DNA of 64,000 nt from contig CM043968.1 in NCBI GenBank assembly GCA_014529385.2, positions 5,779,001-5,843,000 of the forward strand, read 5' to 3'. The notes beneath the pieces were generated by a model, which ran no database searches, was not told the origin of the DNA, and saw only the letters and a program-made list of their open reading frames with translations. Origin of the DNA: Adiantum capillus-veneris. Lineage: Eukaryota; Streptophyta; Polypodiopsida; Polypodiales; Pteridaceae. Both the position numbers and the translations under genes were made by a program. This document shows positions 33,850 to 45,949 of this stretch, in pieces (position 1 is the first letter of the stretch; the number at the start of each line of letters is the position of its first letter).

Positions 33850-34080
33850 TGACAAGGTTTAGGTTATCATTTAGTTGTATGCCTTGCATCAATCTATCAT
33901 CTTCAAAAGGATAGTTCTTAAACTTAAAAAGATATCGTCAGATAATCTTACCACCTCTCAATACCTTGTCTTCAGTTCGGAGAATGGACTCGGGTTGTAT
34001 CACCTCTTCTTGGTCCTTGATCTCCGGTGGGTCTTCAATAGTTGGTTCTCAAGGTGGCTCTCCTTTGTAAGGCTTTAGTA
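33850..34080 (-). pseudogene. Candidate chromodomain of element F integrase
   Basis: Reading the minus strand after LLKPYKGEPP gives, in one frame with two stops, PESILRTEDKVLRGGKII, then a TGA, then RYLFKFKNYPFEDDRLMQG. The order (IL...R, a YLxKxKxYPxED block) matches the chromodomain that follows integrase in plant chromoviruses. The usual Trp after ED is Leu here. Such domains guide insertion into heterochromatin. The assignment is by eye. Confidence 0.6.
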
Positions 34081-34108
34081 GGCTCACATGGAAAGCATTG
34101 TGTATGAG

Positions 34109-35195
34109 CTAATGACTGGGCAACTTGAGTTGATAGGCCATCTCATTGATTGGTCTAAGAATCTGGAAGGGACTATAGTACCTTTTTGCTAACTTTGCAT
34201 AGTACTTTTGGTGCCAGGTAGGATTCTTGCCCATCGTGTGCCTTAATCGAGCCTTGGGAAGGAAGACCCAATCATTTTCTTTAAAGGCTTTGGCTCTTTT
34301 GTGCTTATCAGCAGCAGCCTTTTGCCTTTGCTGTAAGATAGAGATAACATCCTTAATCTTTTGGAAAGATTCTTGTAGGTCTCGGCTATACTCATCTGCA
34401 GCGAAGATCTTCCCATGTACCTTAAGTAGTAGGGGACTTTTGGATCTTCCCTCAATTACCTTGAAAGGTGCTTTTCCCGTGGAGGTAAGTACAGTATTAT
34501 TGTAGGCATACTCCACTAAGGGTAAGTACTTCTCCCATTGGGACCTTTGATCTATTTTTGTTATGTAGGCTTTCAGTAGATCAAGGATTGTTAGGTTAGC
34601 TATTTCACTTTGGCCATCCATTTGTGGGTGATAGGCCAAAGAGAAGTTTAGCCTTGTCCCTAAGTTCTCAAAGAGACCCTTCCAAAAACTACTAGTCATT
34701 CTAGGATCTCTATCCGCGACACTACGGACATTGGCAAGCCATGGTACTTGAATTTTTGTGATATGAAGAGGGTTGCCATTTGATGGGCTTTGATAGTCTT
34801 TTTGACAGGTATAAAAAATGAGCTTGTTTGTTGAACCTGTCTACTATCGTCCATATTACCATGGATAGACTTAGGCATCCAAATATCCAAATATAAAATC
34901 CATGGATATGCTCTCCCATGGTGAATTAGGAATTGGCAAAGGTTGAAGCAATCTAAGTTGCTTCCCTCTATCAAACTTTGTCTTTTCGCATACCACACAT
35001 TTAGAAACATACTCTTGTATGTTTGCTTTCATGGCAGGCCAATAGAAATATGTTTCTATCCCTTTTCGGGTAGACTAAATCCCTTTATGCCCCGCATAAG
35101 GAGGAGCATGAGATTCATACATTACTTTTCACGTAGTGAGTTAGTAACATATAGTCTATTGCCATAGAGAATATAACCATCTTGTAAAGTAAATG
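34109..35195 (-). pseudogene. Element F integrase
   Basis: The 196-codon stretch 34109-34699 reads SSFWKGLFENLGTRLNFSLA, YHPQMDGQSEIANLTILDLL, LVEYAYNNTVLTSTGKAPFK and, near its end, FQILRPINEMAYQLKLP (GPY/F-like module). 34696-35010 carries VKKTIKAHQMATLFI and the catalytic core start. Further right the H2C2 finger can be read across frames (HAPPYAGHKG, YWPAMKANIQEYVSKC VVCEK). Frameshifts and stops disable it. Confidence 0.85.
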
Positions 35196-35201
35196 GTTCC
35201 T

Positions 35202-35952
35202 GGAAGAAGGAGTATTCTTACAAGAAAGAAGTATGTCTCCACACATAATCACTCCTAATAGCTTAGAATAGCTTAATAATTACCATGATAGAGGAGATGA
35301 GCATGCATTGGAGCTTGGCTCTTCTTTGGATTTGCATCACAAAGCCAAGAGTTGTTGGTGTAGGCCTCCCTTCTCACAAGCTTGAAGTAGATGATGAGCT
35401 TTCCATTAAAGCTTGAGAAGGAGATAGTCTTCTTTACTCCACACATGAGCTTGTGTGAGTGTATAAGTGATAATGCCTTGCCAAAATTAGTCCCCTCTCT
35501 CTCTTGGTCGACCCCTCTTGCTTTTTACTCATGCTCGCATCCTATTGGCTCCTGCAAAGCTTAGCCAATGACAATTAAGAAGCATAAGTGATAGCCTTGT
35601 GACAAGTGTCATCCTTTCCCCTTTTGTGAGAGCTTTAGGTATTTAATTAATGCAATTAAACTCTCATTGGACCTTTTACTCTTCTGGCCAATAGGAATCA
35701 GGCAAGCCATTGGGCTGTTGAATGCTCATTGGACCCCTTGGGAGACTGTCCAATAGTCTTCTAGAGAGCTTAATTTTTATTGGTTCTTTTATCAAGTGTT
35801 TTTAAATGAATTAAACTAAATGTACTCTAGCCTAATTCTCATTGGTCCACCTCTATGGCCATCCAATAGGATTTGAATGCACCTTGGGGGCAACTGGGCT
35901 AGGGAGCTGACATGCGTCCCCTATTCCCTTTGTGTAAAGGGAGCTTGCTAGA

Positions 35953-36044
<92 letters not shown>

Positions 36045-36420
36045 CTCTCTCATCCCCTACTAAAAGGGCTCGCCCCCTCAAGGATAGGAATGTGGGAAGA
36101 CTTTTGAGTCTTCCCACAAGCATCCAATTTACACTAAGCTTGACCATTGGACATAACCTTTGAATTTTGGAACCTTAGCATTTTGGAAGTCTTAATGGGC
36201 GGCTGAACTTTAGGGTCTTTGATGCCCATTTTTGCACATTGCTCTTTTGCAAACGGCCCCCCCTTTGGATCCCTATTTTCCCTCCTTTGGATCCATACTA
36301 TGACCGATCTGCCAGCCTAACCAATATTCTAGCTTTTCTCCCTTGGTACTTTCCCATATTAAATGATCAGTTTAACATGAGAAAATCATTTAGGAGAATT
36401 AGATATTAGTTATTATGACA
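35202..36420 (-). repeat. Truncated 5' LTR (R3) of element F
   Basis: The right edge is TGTCATAATAACTAATATCT on the minus strand. The left end at about 35202 is a deletion junction where LTR sequence (ggaagaaggagtattctt) meets integrase-side sequence. It contains (GT)n at 35954-36042. It is closely similar to R2 and to R1 in reverse. Confidence 0.85.
35954..36042. repeat. (GT)n microsatellite in LTR R3
   Basis: About 44 uninterrupted GT units at the same LTR position as in R1 and R2. Confidence 0.98.
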
Positions 36421-37715
36421 GTATAGAGGCAAATATGAGAGTGAAAAGATATGTCTAATATGTAAAACATCTCAAGATAAAGATACAAGCAAAAAGATCC
36501 TTCATAAGGTGCTTTGATATTTTTCATTCGCTTTCTGTATACAACATATATTTTGGACTCCACATTTAGCAAGAGTTATGGATTGGGGAGCAAAGAGTGC
36601 AAGTAAAAATGAGATTATGCAAATTCTCTTGGATTGTCCTACTTTTAAATATATCAATGCAAAATGGCCAAAATATGAAGGAGAACCACGACAGATTAAG
36701 ATGTCAGTTTTCTTGAATTGTTTAAATTAATTTTCCATGTACTCAAGTAAATGATCTACTTGTCCAGTAGTTTTAGTTAACTACAATCTGTCACCCTTTA
36801 TTTTCTTTAAAATAGAGCACCTAATTTTGCCTCTCATAATTTTAGGTAAATGTCAAGTTAAAAATATGAACGTATCTTTGGTACTTCTATTAAAAAAATT
36901 TCAAGAGTTGTGAAGAGGCATGAATGTGCTTGATAAGTCAAAACCGAAAGATGAAAGAAGATTTAAACCTGGTAAAATTTTAGCATAGTCTATATACCAC
37001 TTTCCTCGGCTACTTTTACGTAGGTTTTGATTTGTATTTAAGTCATATATATAGAGATGTTTTTATTTTATTCTTATATTTTATCCTCAAGCTAAATGTT
37101 TTACTATGGGTGCAGAGTACTCAATCAAGGGTTATAAATCTTGTTTCTTCTACGATGTTGGTTAAAATCCACGTATAGTAGTAAACATCTCCAAAAATAG
37201 CCTTTTCGACATAGATGATTCTTGTTTGAAGATCACTTACTGCATGGAAACACACAAGTTAAACATTCTACTAAAAACTTCAATAATGCATGATGTTTAG
37301 TATGGATGAGACTTATAGGTATGTACCCAAAGTAGACCAAATGGATTATAATCAATCTAAAATTAGAGCTTGCAAGCACAAAAATGATGAGCAATATCAA
37401 GGACGACTCACTCTAGCTCTCTCTATCTCTGTATGTTTTATTCACAGTATTGAAATGATTTAGGTTGAAAGAAAGGGATAGTGGTACAAAATTGGTTGTC
37501 CTTGACACCACCCAGACTTGGTGCCTTCCTGAGTAGAACAAGGCTAAAGTAAAAGAGGGCAAAAGGGAAATAAAGGAGAAAATCAAATGCAAAATAAAGG
37601 AGAAAATCAAATGCAAAACTCTTGGAGGTTTATAACTTTAGTCTTCTTTTTTGAAACGCCCCGTAACAGATCGATGTGGGTGGGGTGCAAGACGTGGGTG
37701 GGATTCAGATTCCAC

Positions 37716-37717
<2 letters not shown>
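36421..37717. other. AT-rich stretch, no clear gene
   Basis: No ORF with a known domain. A short reading near 36575-36710 (EIMQILLDCPTFKYINAKWP) vaguely recalls the Cys/His tail of LINE ORF2 proteins, but it is too short to call. A directly repeated caaatgcaaaa(t/c)... piece occurs near 37585-37617. Confidence 0.35.
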
Positions 37718-38494
<777 letters not shown>

Positions 38495-38723
38495 TCCAAA
38501 ATTGTTGTTGTCTTGGGTGTTTATCGATGGAATATAGCGGCAGCAAGTAGACGATTGGAAATGAAAGATGAGGATGACATGTTGCCGGAAGGAAGTGGGC
38601 AGGAGGGGAGCCATACAATTTTTACCCCAGTTGCAATTCTAACCTCAGCCAACGATTAAAATTCTCTTGAATAAAATATTACTTGAGATCATCATTTTCT
38701 AGTGCCATTGCTGTGTTATCAAT

Positions 38724-39095
38724 TTGGTACTCTACATTACCAAACTTTGGTACTCCACAGTACCAAGACTAGTACTCTACAGTACAAAACTTTGGTGTCG
38801 TACTTTATATTTTTTAGCTGAAAACTATGTTACTATAGCATTAAATTTTGGTATTGTGTTTTTTTGTGTTCATCTGACTGTTGTAGTACCAAATTTGATA
38901 CTCTCTATTACCATACCAAATTTGATACTCTATAGTAATGTAGTACCTAATTTGATACTCTATACTACCCACCTTTGGTACTATATGCTACCTTTACAGT
39001 CATTCAGTTACTACTGTGTTATACAGTACCAATCTTTGGTGGTAATATGCCACCAATTTTGGTACTATAGTATCAAATCTTGGTACTGTGCTAAA
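38724..39095 (+). repeat. Degenerate TTTGGTACT-type repeat block
   Basis: Short units around (t)ttggtact(c/a)ta and agtaccaaa recur more than a dozen times in about 370 bp, at irregular 15-40 bp spacing. The same motif family, in the opposite orientation, fills 39985-40215 and 42345-43060. Confidence 0.75.
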
Positions 39096-39984
39096 TGGTT
39101 TTAGCTGACTGCTATGTACAATTCTTATGCAAGCAGATTTATAAAGCCCGTTCTTATTGTGTAATAAGAACCCTCTCTAGTACTCTGCAAAAACTATCCC
39201 CTTCCCTTTCTTTCTCATCCTCCCTCCCTTGCTCTCATCATCTCTCTACCCTAGCTTCACGTGGTCCACTTCCCTCCTCTCATCCAGCCTTGAAGAGGAA
39301 CTACAAACCTGAAAAATTCCACTTGTGTCACTAACTTCAAAGTCATGCTTGTCACCAAGTAGTAGTAGAAAAGTACCAAAGCCACAGTAGCCAAAAAAAG
39401 TACATGTACAAAAGATAAAGTGCACTAGCATAAAATTTCAGGGACCAAGATACACAAGCAAAGATAATTTTCATAATTTTCATGAAAATGCCAGAGGCAA
39501 TGTTCAAGCTTACACAATCCTTTACACATCAAGGGGGTCAAAGAGGTATGAATGCCCCTCCAAAGATACAAACTAGTTTGCAACGTACAATAAAATGTCA
39601 TCGTCGACATCAACCAAGGGTTGCGGCAGTTGTAAGAAGTGGGGAACTTCTCATCTAGCCACCCACAGATCCATGGAAAAATGACCTCCATAAGATACTT
39701 CAACTTTTTTGGGTCATAATATTTTGGCTCATATGACCGAATGCAGCAGCACGAGTCATAATCATTCTTCAAGGACTTGTATCTTGGGTTGTCCACAAGG
39801 AGGCTGTTCACTTCATTGAATTGCGGATGCTTGTACTAGACTCTTTAGGAGCTTTCAAAAAATAGGCTTGTCATCGAAATCCTCCAAAATTGTTGGCACG
39901 TCTCTGAGTGTGGGGGCCCACATCTCACATTGAGATTGGTCAAAAATATTTATCACAGAGAAACTAAGCAATTAGAACATCTAT

Positions 39985-40215
39985 ACAAATAAGAGTACCA
40001 AAGCACAAAGACATAATACCAAATGAGAAAAGAACCAAAGTACAAAACATTAGAAAATTGTTTACACAGTAACAAAGTACCATAAAACTAGAAAACCAAA
40101 TACACAAACAATACCAAATTCTCTACACAATAGTAGACATTACCAAAAGTACCAAAGTACCATATAGTACTAGAATGTGTACAAATAAATAGCAAAGTGC
40201 AAAATAGTATCAAAA
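39985..40215 (-). repeat. GTACCAAA-type repeats inside the HAD pseudogene intron
   Basis: Irregular repeats of (a)gtaccaaag / aataccaaat between the two HAD exons. Confidence 0.7.
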
Positions 40216-40631
40216 TAAAAAAAGAGAGTTTGAAAGTTAAGGGATAAATACCTAAAAAGAGGTCTTTCATCTTCATCGATTCAAGGAAGCAAGCATTGAT
40301 TATATTCATCAAATGCTTTCTTTGGCTACATGACCAAAGTGTCACATAGCATCACTTCCTCAAGTTGATGATGAAGTCCTCCACATCAGGTATGACCACA
40401 CAATATTTGTATCGGGAGACTTGCACGCCTCGAGGCCTAAATCTTTGAGTTCTTCAACACAATCCTTCAGTAGCACTCCATTGACATCCAAAATAACAAG
40501 GCACCTATCACTCACCATTACATCTGCCAACATTGATGTATCCAATCATTCTTCATTTAGCCACCAACTATCCCTGGTTGTAGTACCACTAAACTATATG
40601 AGTTGAAGAACCCAACATTTTTGTAATAGCA

Positions 40632-40989
40632 AAGTTGGATTATGCACCATCAGTGTTTACCTATTTTTTATGGTAGGACATGACATTTTACAAACACATT
40701 GACATCTTTCAAGAGTAAAGTGACATGACACCAAACGCATTGACATAAGTGGAATGGGGTGGTATTTCATATTAAGCCAAAAGCAAGTACAAAATGCTGT
40801 CACGACTGCTAAGTTGTAATATGCACCATTAGTGTTTACCTATTTTTAATGGTAGGACATGACATTTTACAAACACATTGACATCTTTCAAGAGTAAAGT
40901 GACATGACACCAAACGCATTGACATAAGTGAAATGGGGTGGTATTTCATATTAAGCCAAAAGCAAGTACAAAATGCTGTCACGACTGCT
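40632..40989. repeat. Near-perfect tandem duplication, 2 x 179 bp
   Basis: Units 40632-40810 and 40811-40989 both end tgctgtcacgactgct and differ at only about five positions by eye. They lie between the Lys-rich exon and the HAD exon of the neighbouring pseudogene. The high identity implies a recent event. Confidence 0.95.
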
Positions 40990-42344
40990 AATTCTTGCAA
41001 GTTTGCGGCTTGAGGAAACGACCAACGGGACCCTTTATAGATTTCACATTGAAGAGTTGGGAGGGAGTGGTTGAGTCAATGCTATCACCTATTTCTAAGG
41101 CTGTTGCATCAAGTGTCTCCTCCGCAGCTTTTCCCTCCCCCAAACATTTTTCCTCATCAGTGCCTTTAGCCACCTCTGTAGCTTTATCCCCTTTGGCCTC
41201 CTTCGTGCCTTTGGGCTCCTCGGCACCTACAGCTTCCTATGCATTTTTAGCAGGTTCCGTCGTCCGCTTGGCCTTCTTCCTCCTCTTTCTACCCACCTTC
41301 TCCTCTGCAACTTTCGATGTCACATCCTAAAACTCTGCCAACAAGAGAACTTCAATTGCCACCTGTTTAGCGGGCATTTCTTCATTGATCTTCTCACCTT
41401 GTTCAATCTCCATTTTAGAAACTTTCTTAGTTAGGATCACTTCCCCCCTGTTGTTTCTCATTATATCCCCTTCCCTCTTTACCGTATTTAACCCTCTCCT
41501 ACACTTTGGCTTTTAGTTGCTCTTCTCCCTAGCTTGAGTCCAGAGTGGCCTCATCCCATTTCCCTTCCGTTGTGCTAGAATCAAGGTCTTGTAGTATATC
41601 CTGCACTTCAGCTTTCAGCCAATCTTCTCTCATGCTTGAATCTACAATAGGTTCAACCCCTTTCCCTTCCACCCCCTTTTCCTTCCACTGTGGTGGCATC
41701 AAGGTCTTGGAGTATTTCTTGCACTGACTTGTCAGGATCTTCTTGGAACATGTGAGTCGCATTGGACATGTTATGACCAGAGAGATCCTTCCAATTCATT
41801 GGGGTGTTGTCATGGGTGTGTGCCCCAAAAGATCCTCTACCTACATATACACGAAGGTGAAAGACAAGATTAGATCATCAATTCAAATGAATATAAGCAT
41901 AGTGTCCAACAAAACACCCCACTTACTTTTCAATAATGACCTCCCTGACACCCATGCTTTTTCCTCCAAAGGGATTTTGATGTTACAAGGTCCCTTCATG
42001 CAAATATCTTTTGTTCTCAACACAGCTGCAAAACATAGTGGATGGTACTAATGCCGATAGGGAAGCATGAAGGTACCAACCACGTAAGAAGCCTCCAAAG
42101 CCTCCCCATGGGAAACACAAGTACCAAACAAATGGATTGTGTTTTTAGTGTCCACAACATGAGGCCTTCGAAACAATGTGCATTCCATTCCCCTCTTCAC
42201 ATAAGCATACAGCTTGCTTACAAAATTGCAACGGTCTGGGTTTTCCAGGCACTCACTGTAGAGCTTGGCATAATCCGTCTGCAAAAAAACAGACATACTC
42301 TATTAACTTATCTACCAGAAAAAAAAAATTAGCAAGGAAGAACA

Positions 42345-43060
42345 CAAGCAGTACCAAAACAATATAAAAACATTACCAAATAACTTGTACCACCAAAATA
42401 GTACCAAAATACCAACAAAACAGTACCAATTCACCACAATAGTTCAAAATAGTACCAAATAAACCATAGTAAACACCAAAAAAACAAAAGATAGAACCAA
42501 TATAGCACCCAAGACATATTTAGCAATGCCCAAATAGTATCAGTGCAATACCAAAATATTTCCAAATAGAACCAAAAGAAACAAGGAAGCACCAAACATA
42601 CGAAAGACATTAACAACATAGTACCCAAGTCAAACCCACAGTACCCTATAAGGCCAAAAATTATGTAATTAGAAAGTACCAAAGCAATATCAAAGGAGGT
42701 GAAAACAACACCAAATGAACAAAAAAGCACCCAGAGTACCGAGGATTGTGCCAACATAACATTCATTAAAAAACAAAACGTATAGTATTTGAGTACCCAA
42801 AAGTACCAAACCAATACCAAAATAGTCCAAAGGAGTACCAAATGTAATCAATAAGGACTAAAATTTTTCGAGGAAAGAACCAATATAGCACCTGGTGTTT
42901 AAAAGAGTATCCAAAATTTATATAAAGTAGAAATACAATTACCAAAGCACTATAAAAATATTTTAGGAAAGTACCAAAAGAGTTCCAGAAAACACCAAAA
43001 CAGTTTCAGAATAGTCCTTAAAATTACCAAAGGAACAAAAATGCAGCATAAGTACCATGG
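42345..43060 (-). repeat. Long block of degenerate GTACCAAA repeats
   Basis: More than 30 short units (agtaccaaa, aataccaaaa, gcaccaaa) at irregular spacing over about 700 bp, directly upstream (minus strand) of the first recognised exon of the HAD pseudogene. It is probably an intron or promoter region. Confidence 0.75.
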
Positions 43061-43384
43061 ATTGTGCCAACGGGACTTGTTTGGGGTCTTCTTGGGCCCT
43101 TTAAATTGGATGCTTAGTGAAGTTCTTAAAATTCTAATGAAGGTTTGACCAAGCTAATGGCATAGGCTTGAAAATATATATTTGTATTTCTCAAAAAGAA
43201 AATAGGTCTCAGTCATATCTAGTCACCAGATCCTCTGAGCTTCTTTGGTGTTAGTGCAGCCCCACATACCACTCCCTCACTTTTGAATTTGAATATTTTC
43301 ATCACTTTTCCCTCCCCCCTTTTGGAGGTGCTGCAAATGCCTTTCTCTCTCTACATTATCTCTCTAAAATGAGTTTGGAGGGTT

Positions 43385-44096
43385 ATGCTTGGGTTTAGGC
43401 TTCTTTTTCCCTCTTTAAAAGCCATACCCTGCAGATCTAAAGCTCCTCTACCTCCCTCACTCTCTCCACCCTCTCTCTCTCTTGTGATATCTCACCATAG
43501 CTCTTTCTCTCTTGTAATAGCTCACCATAGCTCTTTCTCTCTCTACTGTGCATTGTTGCAAACCTGCATATCCTTGCAAGCTCCATCTCCATCTTTAGCT
43601 CCACTTCTACCTCCATATCCATATCTAGTTGCACATGCACCTCCATCTCCATCTCTTTCATCGTTATCTCCATCTCCAGCTACAATGGCTATGCGAGACA
43701 TCACCAACAAGCCTTCGAAGTTCAAATTACATGCAATTTGGAGCAGGAATATTCAAATTTGCAAAGGAATTGAGACAATGGGTCTATTTTGATGGACATG
43801 CTATGATTGCAAGGGAGGAAATCCATTGACCTTTGGATGGATGGAGCAATTTACCTCCTTGATCCTCAGACAGCTGCATCTCCACCATTTCGCAACATCA
43901 CAGAGCTCTAACAATTTTTGGGTGACGACTACCACAGATTGTTAGGATATTTCCATAGGCTTTACAGTTTGTACTTTCAAGAGCTCTCAACACGTAATCA
44001 GTTTCAAAAAAAGCTAGACATGCTCCAATTTGCAAGCTTAGCTAAAAAGGAAGAACTTCAGGCATCAGCCTTGACTGCAAAGGAGCAATCATGGTG
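43385..44096 (+). pseudogene. Gene start with pyrimidine-rich leader, decayed, unknown
   Basis: A CT-rich leader (43440-43680) with a TATA-like tctttaaaagcc at about 43417 leads to acaATGGCTATGCGAGAC (ATG at 43685). The frame reads MAMRDITNKPSKFKLHA, then continues only across frameshifts: KFAKELRQWVYFDGHAMIAR, LDPQTAASPPFRNITEL, and DDYHRLLGYFHRLYSLYFQE. A helix-rich end follows (KKLDMLQFASLAKKEELQAS). It stops at the truncated end of element D. The family is not recognised. Confidence 0.4.
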
Positions 44097-44897
44097 CAAA
44101 GCCCTTTCAAAAGTCTGCTAGCCTTCACTAGGTGAGCCCTAGGTTTCCCATTCTTTCCTTGAACTAGAACCTCATTCCCAAGGTCATCTATAAAGGTAAA
44201 GTTTCCTTGTGCACAATGAATGTGAGCTTGGTTCTGTTCCAACAAATCCATTCCCAGTATCCCATCATAAACTCCTAGAGGTAAAGTGCAAAAATTTGCA
44301 GAAGTAGAGTATCCCCCTAGTTCAAATTCTACATGTCATGTTGTATGTTGAGTTAGGACTTCCTTTCCATTTTCTAGTTCTACAATTAGCCTTTTAGAAG
44401 GATATTGGTTTAGTTTCAATTTTCTCGTGCATTTAGGAGAGAGAAATGAGTGTGCTTCCACAATCAATTAAGAATTCAACTCGTTCACCTTGGGAAGATC
44501 CTGGTGCTTGGATGATTGCATATTGTTGGCAGGCACTAGGGTTGTCAATGGTAGCATGCAACGCTGCTCTTTCATCCCCATCATCTCCTACAATTGGCTG
44601 GCCAATTGCAGCATTTACTCTAGCAGGAGTTCCACGTACACGGCCTCTATTTTCTCTTCCACGTCCTCCACAAACATTTAGTTGACCACTTTCATTTGTA
44701 GGTAAGGGAACTCTATTAGTAGATGAAGCACAAACTTTCTTTAGACAATGATTCCTATAATGTCCATACTCGTCGGATTCAAAACATTGCACATTTGGAA
44801 ATTTTGTGGTTGTAGTTGCAGCTACTTTAGGTCGATTTTGGTAAGTGAAGTTGGTTGGCTTATTGTTCCAACCATTTGGTCTAGCTCTCTTTGCCAT
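44097..44897 (-). pseudogene. Element D zinc knuckle and protease
   Basis: 44433-44897 has a degenerate knuckle CFESDEYGHYRNHC (second Cys changed to Ser), Arg/Gly-rich sequence and the protease site VEFLIDCGSTLISLS. 44042-44251 resumes with MDLLEQNQAHIHCAQGNFTF and GKPRAHLVKASRLLKGL. These match element C 15143-15946. A frameshift lies between the two parts, and the truncation follows KGL. Confidence 0.85.
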
Positions 44898-44924
44898 ATA
44901 GTTTTGTCTTCCTTGGTTGGTCTT

Positions 44925-45461
44925 CTAAATTTCTGCGACTAAAGGCTTTGCTCTTAGCAGAGCATCTTGTAAAGATGTTGGTCTAAGGGCTTCAAGAGGA
45001 CTATTTAATGGTTCAATGATCCCTTGACAAAACCGTGCTATTTGTTGTTCAACGGACATCTTGGGATCATATCTTCTTAGGGTAACAAACTTTGAGTAAT
45101 AATCCTCAAAGGTTAAAGATAGTTGGCCAAGATTAAAAAAATCATTCACCTTGATAGCTTTATGAGCTGGTGGAAGATAGTGTCCCATTACTACAGTTTT
45201 GATATCTTCCCAAGATTGAGAAGACCCCAAAACACCCACATCCTTGCAATGCTGCTTCCACCAGATCTTTACATCTCTGATGAGATGGAACATTGCAAGC
45301 ATTGTTTGATTTTCAGGTTGAGTCCTTGCAACTTTAAAATAATCTTCCATTTCCTCAATTGAAACCTCGGCATCACGTTCTATATTAGCCCCTTCGCCCT
45401 TGAAGTTGGGAGGTTGGGCTTGCTTAAGAAGAAGCTTTTTCTCGTGAATGGCAGTGTACAA
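44925..45461 (-). pseudogene. Element D gag capsid domain
   Basis: 178 codons read KKLLLKQAQPPNFKGEGANI, IEEMEDYFKVARTQPENQTM, VKIWWKQHCKDVGVLGSSQS and IARFCQGIIEPLNSPLEALR, parallel to gag of C. There is no ATG at the start (TTG is the nearest), and a stop precedes it. The stop after LVAEI is where C continues to the zinc knuckle. Confidence 0.9.
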
Positions 45462-45479
45462 GGTAGTCGATAGTACCTA

Positions 45480-45779
45480 TGCAATAATACACTTATCGAT
45501 ATTTTAGCTTAAGACTCATTACATTATTAAGTAATTTAACTTCAACCACTTAGGAAAAAAACTTAAGACCCATTTATTTCACCTAAATCAAGGTTTCACA
45601 ACTTTATTTATTCAAGATATGTACAAAATTTGGTCTTTCTGAGAAGTTAGACTAGCCTCTCTCTAATCTCTCATGATATATACAAGGGTTACCTTTGCTA
45701 AAATCTAGATAATTCTTAGAGCCGGATTTTCGGGAACATAGTGATATAATCGATGAGTGTTTGTAGTTAAGTTTTTATA
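45480..45779 (-). promoter_or_regulatory. Element D spacer between extra ORF and gag
   Basis: Minus strand carries ttgaataaataaagttgtg (about 45600-45618), matching the AATAAA-like signals in the same spacer of element C. No long ORF. Confidence 0.4.
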
Positions 45780-45784
45780 ATCCA

Positions 45785-45949
45785 TGAAAGACCATAGGGA
45801 GATAGACATGCCAATAACCACCCAACCATACCTATATATAGGCCCTTGTCCCTCTCGCTCTTATCTATATATAGCCCCTGTACCGCATGTGTATCCATTG
45901 GCCCTTGGCCAGAGCCGTGCCCTCCTATAGTCCTACCCTTGGCATGACA
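45785..45949 (-). repeat. 3' LTR of element E
   Basis: 165 bp, TG...CA ends on both strands. Contains cctatatatagg and ctatatatag, TATA-like boxes. It differs from the 5' LTR by substitutions and a 10-bp indel near 45895, so the insertion is not very young. Confidence 0.92.

Larger units (their letters stand above)
39425..42282 (-). pseudogene. FCP1/NIF-type HAD phosphatase-like gene, decayed, multi-exon
   Basis: Minus-strand exons run right to left. Exon a (42282 to about 42087, after tttgcag) begins TDYAKLYSECLENPDRC. Exon b (about 42031-41934) reads AVLRTKDICMKGPCNIKIP and ends at a GTAAGT donor. Exon c (about 41845-40988) is Lys/Glu-rich with a nuclear-signal-like GRKRRKKAKR. The HAD block at 40262-40545 has motif I LVILDVNGVLL and the motif II region VTLWSCSQRK, and ends at a GTATTT donor. 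The last exon (about 39960-39425) has DQSQCEMWAP and the motif III region SLLVDNPRYKSLKN. Such domains remove phosphate from proteins, but motif I here is DxNG, not DxDGT, so activity is doubtful even before decay. Stops and frameshifts (for example at the G run near 41680 and near 39865) make it a pseudogene. Confidence 0.7.

Noticed and set aside
36540-36720. Possible LINE ORF2 tail (LLDCPTFKYINAKWP)
   Set aside because: Too short and without the upstream Cys pair or any neighbouring RT block, so it could be chance.
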